64,000 nt of DNA, taken from NCBI RefSeq assembly GCF_000164675.2, contig NC_015678.1:1-64000 (forward strand). Reading direction: 5' to 3'. Position numbers and translations under genes: made by a program. This DNA comes from Streptococcus parasanguinis ATCC 15912. GTDB lineage: Bacteria; Bacillota; Bacilli; Lactobacillales; Streptococcaceae. Position 1 is the stretch's first letter. Every line of letters begins with the position of its first letter. The notes below the pieces were generated by a model, which was not told the origin of the DNA, searched no databases, and worked only from the letters and a program-made list of their open reading frames with translations. Shown one piece after another: positions 30,095 to 38,176 of the stretch.

Positions 30095-30400
30095 CTCTGT
30101 CTGATGAGGATCTATCTTTTGTAAGTGATGTCCTGTATAAGCGTAAATACGGGTCAGGGGTGATTGGGAGAGTGTGGAAACCTTAAAATAGAAATAATGG
30201 TCTCGATGATCCCGACTTTTGGTGTGGTGAAGACGAAAGTAGTTTCGCTGGCCTGCTGCCATAGAGTGGAGAATATCGTCTTCTAAAAAGACAAGCGGTG
30301 TAGAAGTAGCGGCCCACTTGTAAAAGTCCGTCTCAAATTGGTGGTAATTCTCCGAAAAATAATCAAATTGTAATTCGTGTTTAGTCTGAATAGGTTTCAT
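30074..30400 (-). CDS. Small protein of the UmuC operon, unknown function
   Basis: 108 residues, soluble, rich in His, Tyr and Phe (GQRNYFRLHHTKSRDHRDHYFYF); no motif I recognise. Start MKPIQTKHE is chosen because GAGG precedes it at good spacing; an upstream in-frame ATG at 30421 is possible. It overlaps the YolD-like gene by 20 nt, so it is coupled to it. It is the last gene of the HdiR-UmuC cassette; I recall two small ORFs after umuC in other streptococci. Confidence 0.75.
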   Translation of the reverse strand: MKPIQTKHELQFDYFSENYHQFETDFYKWAATSTPLVFLEDDILHSMAAGQRNYFRLHHTKSRDHRDHYFYFKVSTLSQSPLTRIYAYTGHHLQKIDPHQTEKKDSLI

Positions 30401-30752
30401 ACGGTGTTTCCTCAGATTCAATAAAAATGATAGAGTCTACGAGGAGACGGTGGTAGTGGCCATCGCTTTTGAGAAGAAGCTCAGAAGCAGATAAGGTGTG
30501 AATCGAACCTGTGTAGGTTGCAAATTGATTCCCCTCTAGAGTTGTGATCGAGATCGTCGTTTGTTGTTGAAAGGCCTGCTCCAGGAGCTGGATCTGTTCA
30601 GCAAGTGGAAGAACCGTGAGCTGACTGCGGTCAATTTCTTTTGTCTGCAGGGCAGTTGTGTGTTCGGATAAAAAGAAGCCGGCCCATTTGGCCATGCCAC
30701 GATCTTGAAATTCGCGAGCGGATTGATAAGGGAGATAAGAACGGTCAATCAT
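30381..30752 (-). CDS. YolD-like protein
   Basis: 123 residues. The N-terminal part reads DRGMAKWAGFFLSEHT, like the YolD signature (RG..KW....L.EH). The C-terminal half is a beta-rich domain (ISITTLEGNQFATYTGSIHTL). YolD proteins commonly accompany Y-family polymerases of the UmuC/YqjW type, and their action is thought to be regulatory or accessory. Its ATG overlaps the umuC stop (ATGA), so the two are translationally coupled. Confidence 0.8.
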   Translation of the reverse strand: MIDRSYLPYQSAREFQDRGMAKWAGFFLSEHTTALQTKEIDRSQLTVLPLAEQIQLLEQAFQQQTTISITTLEGNQFATYTGSIHTLSASELLLKSDGHYHRLLVDSIIFIESEETPYETYSD

Positions 30753-32161
30753 GTTAATCCATCTAAGCCTCCTGCGGAATGTCCGCCTGTTAGTTTACTG
30801 CGTGCAATGGCGCGTGAGTTTTCTAGTAGTGAGGAGCCTTTCTGAAGAGAGGTGAAGCCAAATTGGTCCCGAATGCGGTCAATGGTCTGCTGAAGTTTCT
30901 CCTCTTTTTCTAGGGCTACTGGGTCATCAAAGAGAGAAAAGAGTTGAAGAGACTCTTCGACAAGTTCTCCATAAAAAATGCCGATCTGCCGAATGGCGCC
31001 TCCTTCGTACTTGGAGCGAAAGAGCCGCAGAACCGTGTCGGATAAAACCTTGGTGGATTGGGTGGGCTCAATCTTTTGCTGGCAGTGAATGGACGGAAGC
31101 CCCTCGATTTTGGAGTAGGAGGCATGAATAGAGACCAGCTGGGTCTTCTTTTTTTTCCGTCGCAAGCGAATAGCCACCTGTTCAGCCATCTCCCGAAACA
31201 CCAGTTCAATATCAGCTTGTAGATGGTAGTCATAGGGCAAGATTTGAGAGTTACCAATGCCTCGTGACTTCGGACGATAAGGCTTGTGGACATTGCTTTC
31301 ATCAATGCCATGAGCATGGAACCAGAGTTGCAGCCCCATGACTCCAAATTCTTTCTTTAAGAGATCTGGATGAGCCTGGGCCAGTTCTTTAATCGACGTG
31401 ATCCCGATCTTTTGCAATCGCTTTTCAGTACGACGTCCAATGCCCCAAAAATCAGTGAGCTGGGGCAGTTTCCAGACCTTACTTTCTACATCTTCATAAG
31501 ACCAATTGGAGCGCATATTTCGGCAATGCTTGGCTTCATTGTCCAAGGCTAGTTTAGCAAGAAGGGGATTGGCATTGCTGAGGCCGATGGTAGAGTAGAT
31601 TCCAGTTTCCTGCCAGATCCGTTTTTGGATTCTGGCAGAAAGGAGATCCAGTTTTTCCTTTCGAGAGAGGGAGGAATCGGGAATAAAATAATTTAAGGAA
31701 GAGGTCAGATCGATAAAGCCTTCGTCAATCGAGTAAGGGAAAATATCATCTGGTGCCGCAAATTCCTGAAAGACCTTTTGAATCTCCATATTGACCTGAA
31801 TGTAGGCATTCATCCGTGGAGGCACAATCAGGGTTCTCTTGGCCCAGGATTCAATGAATGCAATAAAGGCTGGATCTGTTGGCAATCCTTGTTTTTTGGC
31901 GGCGTAGCTATTAAATTTCCTGGTTTTGAGGTCAAAAGGTAGGTCGTAGCTACGGCTGACATTTTTCTTGCCAAAGATTTGTTTGAAAACGGGAGAGCTC
32001 GCCAAAATTAGGCCAGCTGAATTGTCGCTCCGACTCATGACGCAAAGAGAAGTCGTCAAGGGATTGAGCCCCAGATGGACACATTCACAACTGGCATAAA
32101 AACTTTTCATATCCACAAAAGCAATATCAGAATGAGGCTCACGTGAATAATCAAATAGCAT
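30749..32161 (-). CDS. umuC: UmuC-like Y-family DNA polymerase
   Basis: An error-prone translesion polymerase, 470 residues. Metal-binding acidic residues are in AFVDMKSFYASCE (palm motif) and YSIDEGFIDLT. The helix-hairpin-helix WGIGRRTEKRLQKIGITSIKELA follows, then a little-finger domain. The C-terminal tail is 60-70 residues. The family is the Gram-positive UmuC/YqjW type, which acts without UmuD. It follows the HdiR repressor gene by 2 nt, so it should be induced by DNA damage. Confidence 0.92.
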   Translation of the reverse strand: MLFDYSREPHSDIAFVDMKSFYASCECVHLGLNPLTTSLCVMSRSDNSAGLILASSPVFKQIFGKKNVSRSYDLPFDLKTRKFNSYAAKKQGLPTDPAFIAFIESWAKRTLIVPPRMNAYIQVNMEIQKVFQEFAAPDDIFPYSIDEGFIDLTSSLNYFIPDSSLSRKEKLDLLSARIQKRIWQETGIYSTIGLSNANPLLAKLALDNEAKHCRNMRSNWSYEDVESKVWKLPQLTDFWGIGRRTEKRLQKIGITSIKELAQAHPDLLKKEFGVMGLQLWFHAHGIDESNVHKPYRPKSRGIGNSQILPYDYHLQADIELVFREMAEQVAIRLRRKKKKTQLVSIHASYSKIEGLPSIHCQQKIEPTQSTKVLSDTVLRLFRSKYEGGAIRQIGIFYGELVEESLQLFSLFDDPVALEKEEKLQQTIDRIRDQFGFTSLQKGSSLLENSRAIARSKLTGGHSAGGLDGLT

Positions 32162-32163
32162 AT

Positions 32164-32841
32164 TTAAACCTCGAGTGGAAGAAAATGCCCGACCACAATG
32201 CCGACGATTTTGGGCTCGTCTTCATAGGGAGCAAATAAATCATCGTAGTCAGGGTTGATGGATTCTAAGCGCAAGCCCTCCGCTTCCCGATAGACTTTCT
32301 TGATGTAGGTTTTTCCATTCCAGATGAGGGCATAGACAGCCCCATCATAGTCAAAGCCAGTCTGCTTCATGAGGGCAACAGAGCCGTTGGGATAGAGAGG
32401 TTCCATCGAATCTCCGGATACCCAAGAAGCGAAATCGTGCTGGATCTCTTGGTCAAAATAGACAGTTTCATAGTCCGTTTCGTTGTCATAAAAGGTATGT
32501 CCCAAACCGGCTGCCAACTCAATCGACAGAACCTTATAAGCTGTCATGGAAACAACTTTTTGCTGCTGTTCCAATAACTGGCTGGCCAACTGGTCGACTT
32601 TCTTTTGATGAGGTGGGGTTAATAAAGGGTAGGTGTAGAGTGCGGAGTCTTTGTTAATAAAGTAGTCCTCTTTAACGGAGAGGCGCTTGGCCAACCTCCT
32701 GAGATTTTTTTCGTGCGGCTCCGCTAAGCCATTCTCCCAACTGGAGTAAGTCTTGCGAGAAATCTTGAGATCCTCGTAGACATCTGCTTGGGTTAAGCCT
32801 TTTTCCAGGCGTCTTTCTTTTAGTTTTTTTGCATCAAACAT
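32164..32841 (-). CDS. hdiR: HdiR-type self-cleaving SOS repressor (XRE + S24 peptidase)
   Basis: 225 residues. An XRE helix-turn-helix covers about 1-60 (LTQADVYEDLKISRKTYSSWENG), a linker follows, then a LexA-like S24 peptidase. The cleavage site is A111-G112 (IELAAGLG), the catalytic serine S145 in SGDSMEP, and the general-base lysine K181/K182 in YIKKVYRE. In lactococci HdiR plays the LexA role for a small regulon. Start MFDAKKLKERR is chosen for the strong GGAGGAG 4 nt upstream; the extra 22 residues of the open frame overlap the operator. It heads the umuC cassette and probably represses it. Confidence 0.92.
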   Translation of the reverse strand: MFDAKKLKERRLEKGLTQADVYEDLKISRKTYSSWENGLAEPHEKNLRRLAKRLSVKEDYFINKDSALYTYPLLTPPHQKKVDQLASQLLEQQQKVVSMTAYKVLSIELAAGLGHTFYDNETDYETVYFDQEIQHDFASWVSGDSMEPLYPNGSVALMKQTGFDYDGAVYALIWNGKTYIKKVYREAEGLRLESINPDYDDLFAPYEDEPKIVGIVVGHFLPLEV

Positions 32842-32853
32842 GTCGCTCCTCCT

Positions 32854-32907
32854 ATGTAACGTTTCAAAAGTTACGTATAGTTTATCAAAAATGAATCCTT
32901 TTTGCAA
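32854..32907 (-). promoter_or_regulatory. hdiR-umuC promoter and operator
   Basis: Minus strand: -35 TTGCAA (32902-32907), 17-nt spacer, -10 TAAACT in TGATAAACT (32879-32884). Just downstream, over the likely transcription start, is a 19-bp imperfect palindrome (GTAACGTTT C AAAAGTTAC, 32856-32874, one mismatch). This is a good candidate HdiR operator. Confidence 0.7.
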
Positions 32908-33000
32908 GAGAAAAATTCAGTTGAAAACGAATGAAAAGACTTGATTTTGATTGAAAAAAGAGTATAATCATTTCTAAAATGTCTATAAATGAGGAACTAT

Positions 33001-33993
33001 ATGAAAAAAAGTTTTATCCACCAACAAAAAGAAATTTCGTTTGTTAAAACGACTTTCACACAATATTTAAAAGATAAATTGGACATCATTGAAGTCCAAG
33101 GACCGATTTTGAGCAAGGTCGGAGACGGGATGCAGGATAACCTTTCTGGGATTGAACATCCGGTATCTGTCAAGGTCCTTCAAATTCCTGATGAGACTTA
33201 TGAAGTCGTGCATTCACTCGCAAAATGGAAACGCCATACCTTGGCACGTTTTGGTTTTGGCGAAGGAGAAGGCCTCTTTGTCCATATGAAGGCTCTTCGT
33301 CCAGATGAAGATTCGCTAGATGCTATCCACTCTGTTTATGTAGACCAATGGGACTGGGAAAAAGTCATCCCAAATGGTCAACGCAACATCGCCTACCTCA
33401 AAGAAACGGTTGAAAAAATCTACAAGGCGATTCGTTTGACAGAACTAGCAGTAGAAGCGCGCTATGATATTGAGTCAGTTCTTCCAAAACAAATTACCTT
33501 CGTTCACACAGAAGAGTTGGTGGAACGCTATCCAGATTTAACTCCAAAAGAGCGTGAAAATGCCATTGCCAAAGAATTCGGAGCCGTTTTCTTGATTGGG
33601 ATTGGTGGAGAGCTTGCAGATGGCAAACCACACGATGGACGTGCACCTGACTACGATGACTGGACAACAGAGTCTGAAAATGGCTATAAGGGCTTGAATG
33701 GCGATATTCTCGTCTGGAATGACGTTCTAGGTTCAGCCTTTGAATTGTCTTCAATGGGGATCCGTGTCGATGAAGATACGCTTCGCCGCCAAGTTGCGAT
33801 TACCGGGGACCAAGATCGTCTCCAATTAGAGTGGCACAAGGCCTTGTTAAATGGTCTTTTCCCACTTACGATTGGTGGAGGGATCGGACAATCTCGTTTG
33901 GCTATGTTCTTGCTTCGTAAGAAACATATCGGTGAAGTCCAAACCAGTGTCTGGCCTCAATCTGTCCGCGATGAATATGAAAATATCCTATAA
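33001..33993 (+). CDS. asnA: Aspartate-ammonia ligase (asparagine synthetase A)
   Basis: Makes asparagine from aspartate, ammonia and ATP. The 330-residue length is standard. Recognisable blocks are [42 protein letters not shown] and the class II synthetase-like motif [14 protein letters not shown] near the C terminus. Start [11 protein letters not shown] matches the family; an in-frame ATG at 32989 lies upstream. Its strand is opposite to hdiR. A 180-bp repeat with a terminator hairpin follows. Confidence 0.97.
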   Translation: MKKSFIHQQKEISFVKTTFTQYLKDKLDIIEVQGPILSKVGDGMQDNLSGIEHPVSVKVLQIPDETYEVVHSLAKWKRHTLARFGFGEGEGLFVHMKALRPDEDSLDAIHSVYVDQWDWEKVIPNGQRNIAYLKETVEKIYKAIRLTELAVEARYDIESVLPKQITFVHTEELVERYPDLTPKERENAIAKEFGAVFLIGIGGELADGKPHDGRAPDYDDWTTESENGYKGLNGDILVWNDVLGSAFELSSMGIRVDEDTLRRQVAITGDQDRLQLEWHKALLNGLFPLTIGGGIGQSRLAMFLLRKKHIGEVQTSVWPQSVRDEYENIL

Positions 33994-34002
33994 GGAAAGA
34001 AA

Positions 34003-34182
34003 GAGAGTGGGACAGAAATCGGTAATTCGTTAGAATTCGATTTCGTCGTCCCACCTCCGCACAGTTGAGTAGGGCTGTAAAAGCTGATGAAATCGGCGTA
34101 GTAGAGCCCACTCAACCACTGCGTCTTACTCGACAATCCAAAAATAATTGAGAGGCTAGGACTTTTGTCCCAGCCTCTTTTA
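34003..34182 (+). repeat. Three-hairpin intergenic repeat, copy A
   Basis: About 180 bp, nearly identical to 63091-63270 and to the reverse complement of 41799-41979. It folds as three hairpins. First, GTGGGAC...GTCCCAC (34008-34053) with inner GAAATCG/CGATTTC. Second, GTTGAGT.GGGCT...AGCCC.ACTCAAC (about 34064-34116). Third, a terminator-like GAGGCTAGGAC/GTCCCAGCCTC (34152-34177) with a T tail. The ends GAGAGTGGGAC and GAGGCTGGGAC are imperfect terminal inverted repeats. It lies between asnA and rsmD and probably ends asnA transcription. Confidence 0.85.
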
Positions 34183-34228
34183 ATTGTCGCTTGACCATAT
34201 CAAATCGCAATTTTCTGATTTTTTTTGG

Positions 34229-34234
34229 TATAAT
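34229..34234 (+). promoter_or_regulatory. rsmD -10 element, near-leaderless start
   Basis: TGGTATAAT (extended -10) ends 7 nt before the rsmD ATG. There is no ribosome-binding site in the gap. Confidence 0.6.
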
Positions 34235-34241
34235 GGTCCCT

Positions 34242-34781
34242 ATGAAAATAGTATCTGGAACCTATGGGGGACGTCCCCTCAAAACACTTGAAGGAAAAAC
34301 AACCAGGCCGACTTCTGATAAGGTCAGAGGGGCCATGTTCAATATGATTGGTCCTTACTTTGATGGTGGAAGAGTGCTGGATCTCTATGCTGGAAGTGGT
34401 GGGCTCTCTATCGAAGCCGTTTCTCGAGGCATGTCAGAGGCCGTTCTAGTGGAAAGAGATCGTAGAGCGCAGGAGATTGTAGCAGCCAATATTGCCATGA
34501 CCAAGGAAAAGGAACGGTTTCAACTGCTAAAAATGGAGGCCAAGCAAGCCTTGGGCCTCCTAACAGGCACCTTTGACTTAGTTTTCTTGGACCCTCCGTA
34601 TGCCAAGGAAGAGATTGTTCGCGATATCGAAACCTTGTGCGAGCGCCATCTCTTGTCAGAGGACATCTTAATTGTGTGCGAAACCGATAAACACGTAGAA
34701 CTTCCTGAGGAAATCGGACAAGTGGGAATCTGGAAAGAAAAAATCTATGGAATTAGTAAGGTAACAGTATATGTCAGATAG
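34242..34781 (+). CDS. rsmD: 16S rRNA (guanine-966-N2)-methyltransferase RsmD
   Basis: 179 residues. N-terminal [18 protein letters not shown] and [16 protein letters not shown] are family signatures. The SAM site is [13 protein letters not shown] and the catalytic motif is DPPY (in FLDPPY). It modifies G966 in the 30S head. The longer open frame upstream overlaps the promoter, so MKIVSG is the start. The mRNA may be leaderless. It overlaps coaD by 11 nt. Confidence 0.94.
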   Translation: MKIVSGTYGGRPLKTLEGKTTRPTSDKVRGAMFNMIGPYFDGGRVLDLYAGSGGLSIEAVSRGMSEAVLVERDRRAQEIVAANIAMTKEKERFQLLKMEAKQALGLLTGTFDLVFLDPPYAKEEIVRDIETLCERHLLSEDILIVCETDKHVELPEEIGQVGIWKEKIYGISKVTVYVR

Positions 34782-35259
34782 AAGTGGATTGTTTACAGGA
34801 TCGTTTGATCCGATTACCATTGGGCATGTGCAATTGATCGAGCGAGCTAGTCGCTTGTTTGACCGTGTCTATGTCGGAATTTTTTATAATCCGGAAAAAG
34901 TCGGACTTTTTTCTATTGAGCAGCGCGTGCGCATGGTAGAAGGGGCCTTGGCTCATTTGGAAAATGTTGAAATTGTGACGTCAACTCAAGAGTTGGCTGT
35001 GACAGTGGCGCGCAATCTTGGGGTCATCACCTTGATCCGAGGCTTGCGCAATGCACAGGATCTGGTATACGAAGCCAATATGGATTATTTTAATCACCAG
35101 TTGGCGCCTGAATTGGAGACGGTTTATCTCTACGCCCAGCCTCCTTACCAGGCCATTAGTTCAACGCGTATTCGAGAGTTGCTGGCTTTTCAGCAGGATA
35201 TCTCACCTTATGTACCAAATAGTGTAATGGAGGAAATCAAAGATGACACAAGCGAATAA
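34771..35259 (+). CDS. coaD: Phosphopantetheine adenylyltransferase
   Basis: Fourth step of coenzyme A synthesis, joining ATP and 4'-phosphopantetheine. 162 residues with [13 protein letters not shown] (the T/HxGH motif, about 8-20) and [10 protein letters not shown] near the C terminus. It overlaps both rsmD (11 nt) and sepM (17 nt), an order conserved in Firmicutes. Confidence 0.97.
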   Translation: MSDRSGLFTGSFDPITIGHVQLIERASRLFDRVYVGIFYNPEKVGLFSIEQRVRMVEGALAHLENVEIVTSTQELAVTVARNLGVITLIRGLRNAQDLVYEANMDYFNHQLAPELETVYLYAQPPYQAISSTRIRELLAFQQDISPYVPNSVMEEIKDDTSE

Positions 35260-36325
35260 ACCAAGCTTGCCTACAAAAAAGAAAAAAGGACGATTGAAAG
35301 AATACCGATGGCCGATTGCAGGCGTTCTTTTCTTGCTCCTTTTGCTCTCTGCTTTTGTGATTCGCCTTCCCTATTATATTGAGATGCCAGGAACGGCAGA
35401 AGATATTCGATCGGTCATGACAGTGGATGGAAAAATGGATACCAAGTCAGGATCCTATGACTTTGTAACCGTAGCAGTGAAAGAAGCGACCCCGGCTGAT
35501 TTGATCTATGCTTGGGCGACACCTTTTACAGATATCTACTCTGCCAAGGATATGACAGGTGGTAGTTCGAGCCAAGAATTTACGCGGATTAACCAATTCT
35601 ATATGGAAACCTCGCAAAATATGGCCATCTACCAAGGGCTAAAGACAGCTGGAAAAGAAACCCAGATGGACTTTCTAGGTGTTTATGTCATGCAAGTAGC
35701 AGATGACTCGACCTTTAAGGGAATCTTGAACATTGCGGATACCGTCACCGGTGTGAATGGGAAGACCTTTAAGAGTTCCAAAGAATTGATTGATTATGTT
35801 GGTTCTCAAAAAATTGGCGACCCCGTTTCGGTGACCTATATCGAGGATGGACAAACCAAGACAGCAGATGGGAAGATCATCAAATTGTCCAACGGGAAAA
35901 ACGGAATCGGAATTAGCCTGATCGACCGGACTGAAGCCAAAGGCGATGTTCCTGTCCAATTTGCGACTCAAGGGATTGGTGGCCCAAGTGCCGGCATGAT
36001 GTTTAGCCTAGCCATCTACACTCAAGTAGCTGATCCAGATCTTCGTCAGGGACGCCATATTGCAGGGACAGGAACCATTAACCAAGATGGGACGGTTGGC
36101 GATATCGGTGGGATTGACAAGAAAGTCGTCGCAGCCGATAAAGAAGGAGCAGAAATTTTCTTTGCCCCTAATAATCCAGTTTCCAAAGAAGAAAAGAAAG
36201 CCAATCCCAAGGCCAAATCAAACTATGAAACCGCTAAAGAAGCAGCGAAACAAATTCATTCGAAGATGAAAATCGTTCCCGTCAAAACACTTCAAGACGC
36301 CATTGATTATTTGAAGAAGAAGTAG
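35243..36325 (+). CDS. sepM: SepM/YlbL-type membrane-anchored PDZ-Lon protease
   Basis: 360 residues: a basic cytosolic start, one membrane helix (about 25-43), then an outward-facing region with a PDZ domain (about 135-215) and a Lon-type S16 protease domain. The catalytic serine is S249 in GGPSAGMMF and the lysine is K293/K294 in [10 protein letters not shown]. In S. mutans SepM trims the competence pheromone outside the cell. The same role here is plausible but depends on this strain's peptide. It overlaps coaD. Confidence 0.9.
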   Translation: MTQANKPSLPTKKKKGRLKEYRWPIAGVLFLLLLLSAFVIRLPYYIEMPGTAEDIRSVMTVDGKMDTKSGSYDFVTVAVKEATPADLIYAWATPFTDIYSAKDMTGGSSSQEFTRINQFYMETSQNMAIYQGLKTAGKETQMDFLGVYVMQVADDSTFKGILNIADTVTGVNGKTFKSSKELIDYVGSQKIGDPVSVTYIEDGQTKTADGKIIKLSNGKNGIGISLIDRTEAKGDVPVQFATQGIGGPSAGMMFSLAIYTQVADPDLRQGRHIAGTGTINQDGTVGDIGGIDKKVVAADKEGAEIFFAPNNPVSKEEKKANPKAKSNYETAKEAAKQIHSKMKIVPVKTLQDAIDYLKKK

Positions 36326-36423
36326 AAGTATCTTGTTAGATCAGTCTCGTACTTGAAAGTACGAGGTAGAGTTGGCAGATAGGAAGATTCACCTTCTAAT
36401 CAAATTCAAGTTTTTGCTTATCA

Positions 36424-36452
36424 ATCTCTCTATTTTTAGAGGGATTTTTTCT
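36424..36452 (+). terminator. sepM terminator
   Basis: ATCTCTCTA/TAGAGGGAT (one G-U) with a TTTT loop, followed by T's. A second hairpin TCGTACTT/AAGTACGA lies upstream at about 36347-36364. Confidence 0.8.
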
Positions 36453-36453
36453 T

Positions 36454-36459
36454 TATACT
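36454..36459 (+). promoter_or_regulatory. Possible ccdA promoter -10
   Basis: TATACT about 28 nt before the ccdA ATG, right after the sepM terminator. The -35 region falls inside the terminator stem and is weak. Confidence 0.4.
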
Positions 36460-36487
36460 GGTATCAGAAAGAAAGGGAGGTAGTGAA

Positions 36488-37198
36488 ATGATTCAAACCA
36501 GTTTGTTTTCCATTTCAGTATTCTTAGCGGGAGTTCTATCCTTTTTCTCCCCATGTATTTTGCCACTGATGCCAGTCTATGTAGGGATTCTATTGGATTC
36601 TGAACGCGTGAAGACGGTTCGAATTTTTGGAAGAGACATTTCTTGGTATGGCTTGGTGAAGACTCTTTGTTTTATCGCAGGTCTATCAACTGTTTTCCTA
36701 ATTCTAGGATATGGTGCAGGGGCCCTTGGCCAGGTGCTTTATGCTCCATGGTTTCGCTATCTGCTAGGAGGGATTGTGATCTTATTAGGGATTCACCAAA
36801 TGGACGTGATCAATCTGAGACAACTCCAAAAACAAAAGACCATCCAACTCAAAAAGAATCGGGAGCGCAATGAATTCTTCAATGCTTTTCTGATAGGGGT
36901 TACCTTCAGTTTTGGTTGGACCCCTTGTGTCGGACCAGTTTTGAGTTCGGTTCTAGCCATTGCCGCTTCTGGAGGAGATGGTGCTTTACAAGGTGTTTTC
37001 CTGATGCTGGTCTATACATTAGGCTTGGCTCTGCCTTTCTTGCTTTTGGCCTTAGCTTCTAGCTGGGTTCTACAACATTTTGCTAAACTCAAGCCCCATA
37101 TGGGAACCTTGAAAAAAATTGGTGGTGCCCTCATCATCTTGATGGGTATCTTGCTGATGCTAGGAAATCTTAATAGCCTCGCATCTTTATTTCACTAA
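36488..37198 (+). CDS. ccdA: CcdA-type thiol-disulfide membrane transporter
   Basis: 236 residues with six membrane helices. It passes electrons from cytosolic thioredoxin to extracytoplasmic thioredoxin-like proteins. The two redox cysteines are C23 (in FSPCILPLMP) and C147 (in GWTPCVGP), each followed by a proline as the family requires. GGAGG precedes the ATG. It is the first gene of an operon with a thioredoxin-like lipoprotein and MsrAB, as in pneumococcal ccdA-etrx-msrAB loci. Confidence 0.93.
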   Translation: MIQTSLFSISVFLAGVLSFFSPCILPLMPVYVGILLDSERVKTVRIFGRDISWYGLVKTLCFIAGLSTVFLILGYGAGALGQVLYAPWFRYLLGGIVILLGIHQMDVINLRQLQKQKTIQLKKNRERNEFFNAFLIGVTFSFGWTPCVGPVLSSVLAIAASGGDGALQGVFLMLVYTLGLALPFLLLALASSWVLQHFAKLKPHMGTLKKIGGALIILMGILLMLGNLNSLASLFH

Positions 37199-37224
37199 TC
37201 TTAAGGGATTAAAGGAGAAAAATC

Positions 37225-37548
37225 ATGAAAAAAATTCTTACACTGACCATTGCTACGCTTAGCCTCGTTACTTTAGCAGCTTGTTCTGGTCAAAAATCGG
37301 ATTCAGATATGAAAAAAATGGACAATAGTAGCATGATGAAGAAGGACGATATGAAAAAGGATGATATGAAGGATTCATCCATGTCCGATGATAAAATGAA
37401 AAAAGAAGACATGAAAGATTCATCTATGATGTCTGACAGCAGTTCTGAAATGAAGGACGATATGAAAAAAGATGAGATGAAATCTAGCGATTCTAGCATG
37501 AAGGAGGATACGAGCAACTCATCGGAAATGAAATCAGACAAGGAATGA
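37225..37548 (+). CDS. Methionine-rich repetitive lipoprotein (MXKDX-like repeats)
   Basis: 107 residues. A signal peptide ends in lipobox LAAC (C20), so it should be anchored outside the cell. The 88-residue mature part is built from irregular pentapeptide-like units (MKKDD, MKDSS, MKEDT) and has 16 methionines. It otherwise contains almost only Lys, Asp, Ser, Glu, Asn, Thr, Gly and Gln, with no aromatic or other large hydrophobic residue, so it should be disordered. This resembles the annotated 'pentapeptide MXKDX repeat' group (from memory). It has AAAGGAG before the ATG and lies between ccdA and the thioredoxin gene. I infer an oxidisable methionine reservoir served by MsrAB; metal binding is the alternative. 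Confidence 0.85.
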   Translation: MKKILTLTIATLSLVTLAACSGQKSDSDMKKMDNSSMMKKDDMKKDDMKDSSMSDDKMKKEDMKDSSMMSDSSSEMKDDMKKDEMKSSDSSMKEDTSNSSEMKSDKE

Positions 37549-37604
37549 AAGAAAGGAGAGGTCATCTGAGGATGACTTTCTCCTTGTTTAAAGAGGTGAT
37601 AATG

Positions 37605-38165
37605 ATGAAAAAATTAGCTTTAATAGCTACAGGATTCGTATGCGCTGGACTTTTGGGGGCTTGTTCGAGTCAAGGAATGGCTACTTCCAATAAGGGCATG
37701 AGCCAACAAACAGCCAAAGCTGGGGCTAGGCAACCATCTGGCAAGAAAGTGAAGGAGTTTAGCTTGCAAGGAGTGGATGGCAAGACCTACCGCTTATCTG
37801 ATTACAAGGGAAAGAAAGTTTACCTCAAATTTTGGGCTTCCTGGTGCTCTATTTGCCTGTCGACGTTAGAGGATACCAATGAGTTGGCAAAAGAAGAGGC
37901 AGGTAAGGATTACGTGGTTTTATCCGTTGTAGCTCCAACCTTTAATGGTGAAAAATCAGCAGCAGATTTCAAAAATTGGTACCAGTCTTTGGACTACAAG
38001 GATTTCCCAGTCTTACTGGATAATAAAGGAGATTTGCTCAAAGAATATGGGATTCGGTCTTATCCATCGGCACTCTTTATCAATAGTGATGGGACTTTAT
38101 CGAAGAGTCATATTGGCTATATGAATAAAGAGGATATCCTCAAGACCCTAGAGAACATGCAGTAA
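37605..38165 (+). CDS. etrx: Extracellular thioredoxin-like lipoprotein (Etrx/TlpA type)
   Basis: About 187 residues. Lipoprotein signal with LLGAC (C20), then a TlpA-like thioredoxin domain. The active site is WCSIC (C81, C84), the cis-proline region is SYPSALFI, and KFWASW is the strand before the active site. It should take electrons from CcdA and reduce MsrAB. Of two adjacent ATGs, 37605 is better spaced from AGAGGTG (37592-37598) than 37602. Confidence 0.92.
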   Translation: MKKLALIATGFVCAGLLGACSSQGMATSNKGMSQQTAKAGARQPSGKKVKEFSLQGVDGKTYRLSDYKGKKVYLKFWASWCSICLSTLEDTNELAKEEAGKDYVVLSVVAPTFNGEKSAADFKNWYQSLDYKDFPVLLDNKGDLLKEYGIRSYPSALFINSDGTLSKSHIGYMNKEDILKTLENMQ

Positions 38166-38176
38166 GGAGATAGACA

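Noticed and set aside
33902-34111. Minus-strand frame starting MGSTTPISSAFTALLN, repeated as MGSTTLISSAFTALLN at 63014-63199
   Set aside because: The same peptide recurs only because both frames lie in the 180-bp repeat. No ribosome site, and the frames run into neighbouring genes.
34003-34182. Repeat as a CRISPR array or an insertion sequence
   Set aside because: There is no regular spacer pattern and no transposase frame. Three dispersed single copies do not make an array.
37290-37565. 91-codon antisense frame rich in Phe, Ile and Ser
   Set aside because: It mirrors the repetitive methionine-rich lipoprotein gene. Its composition follows directly from the complementary codons.
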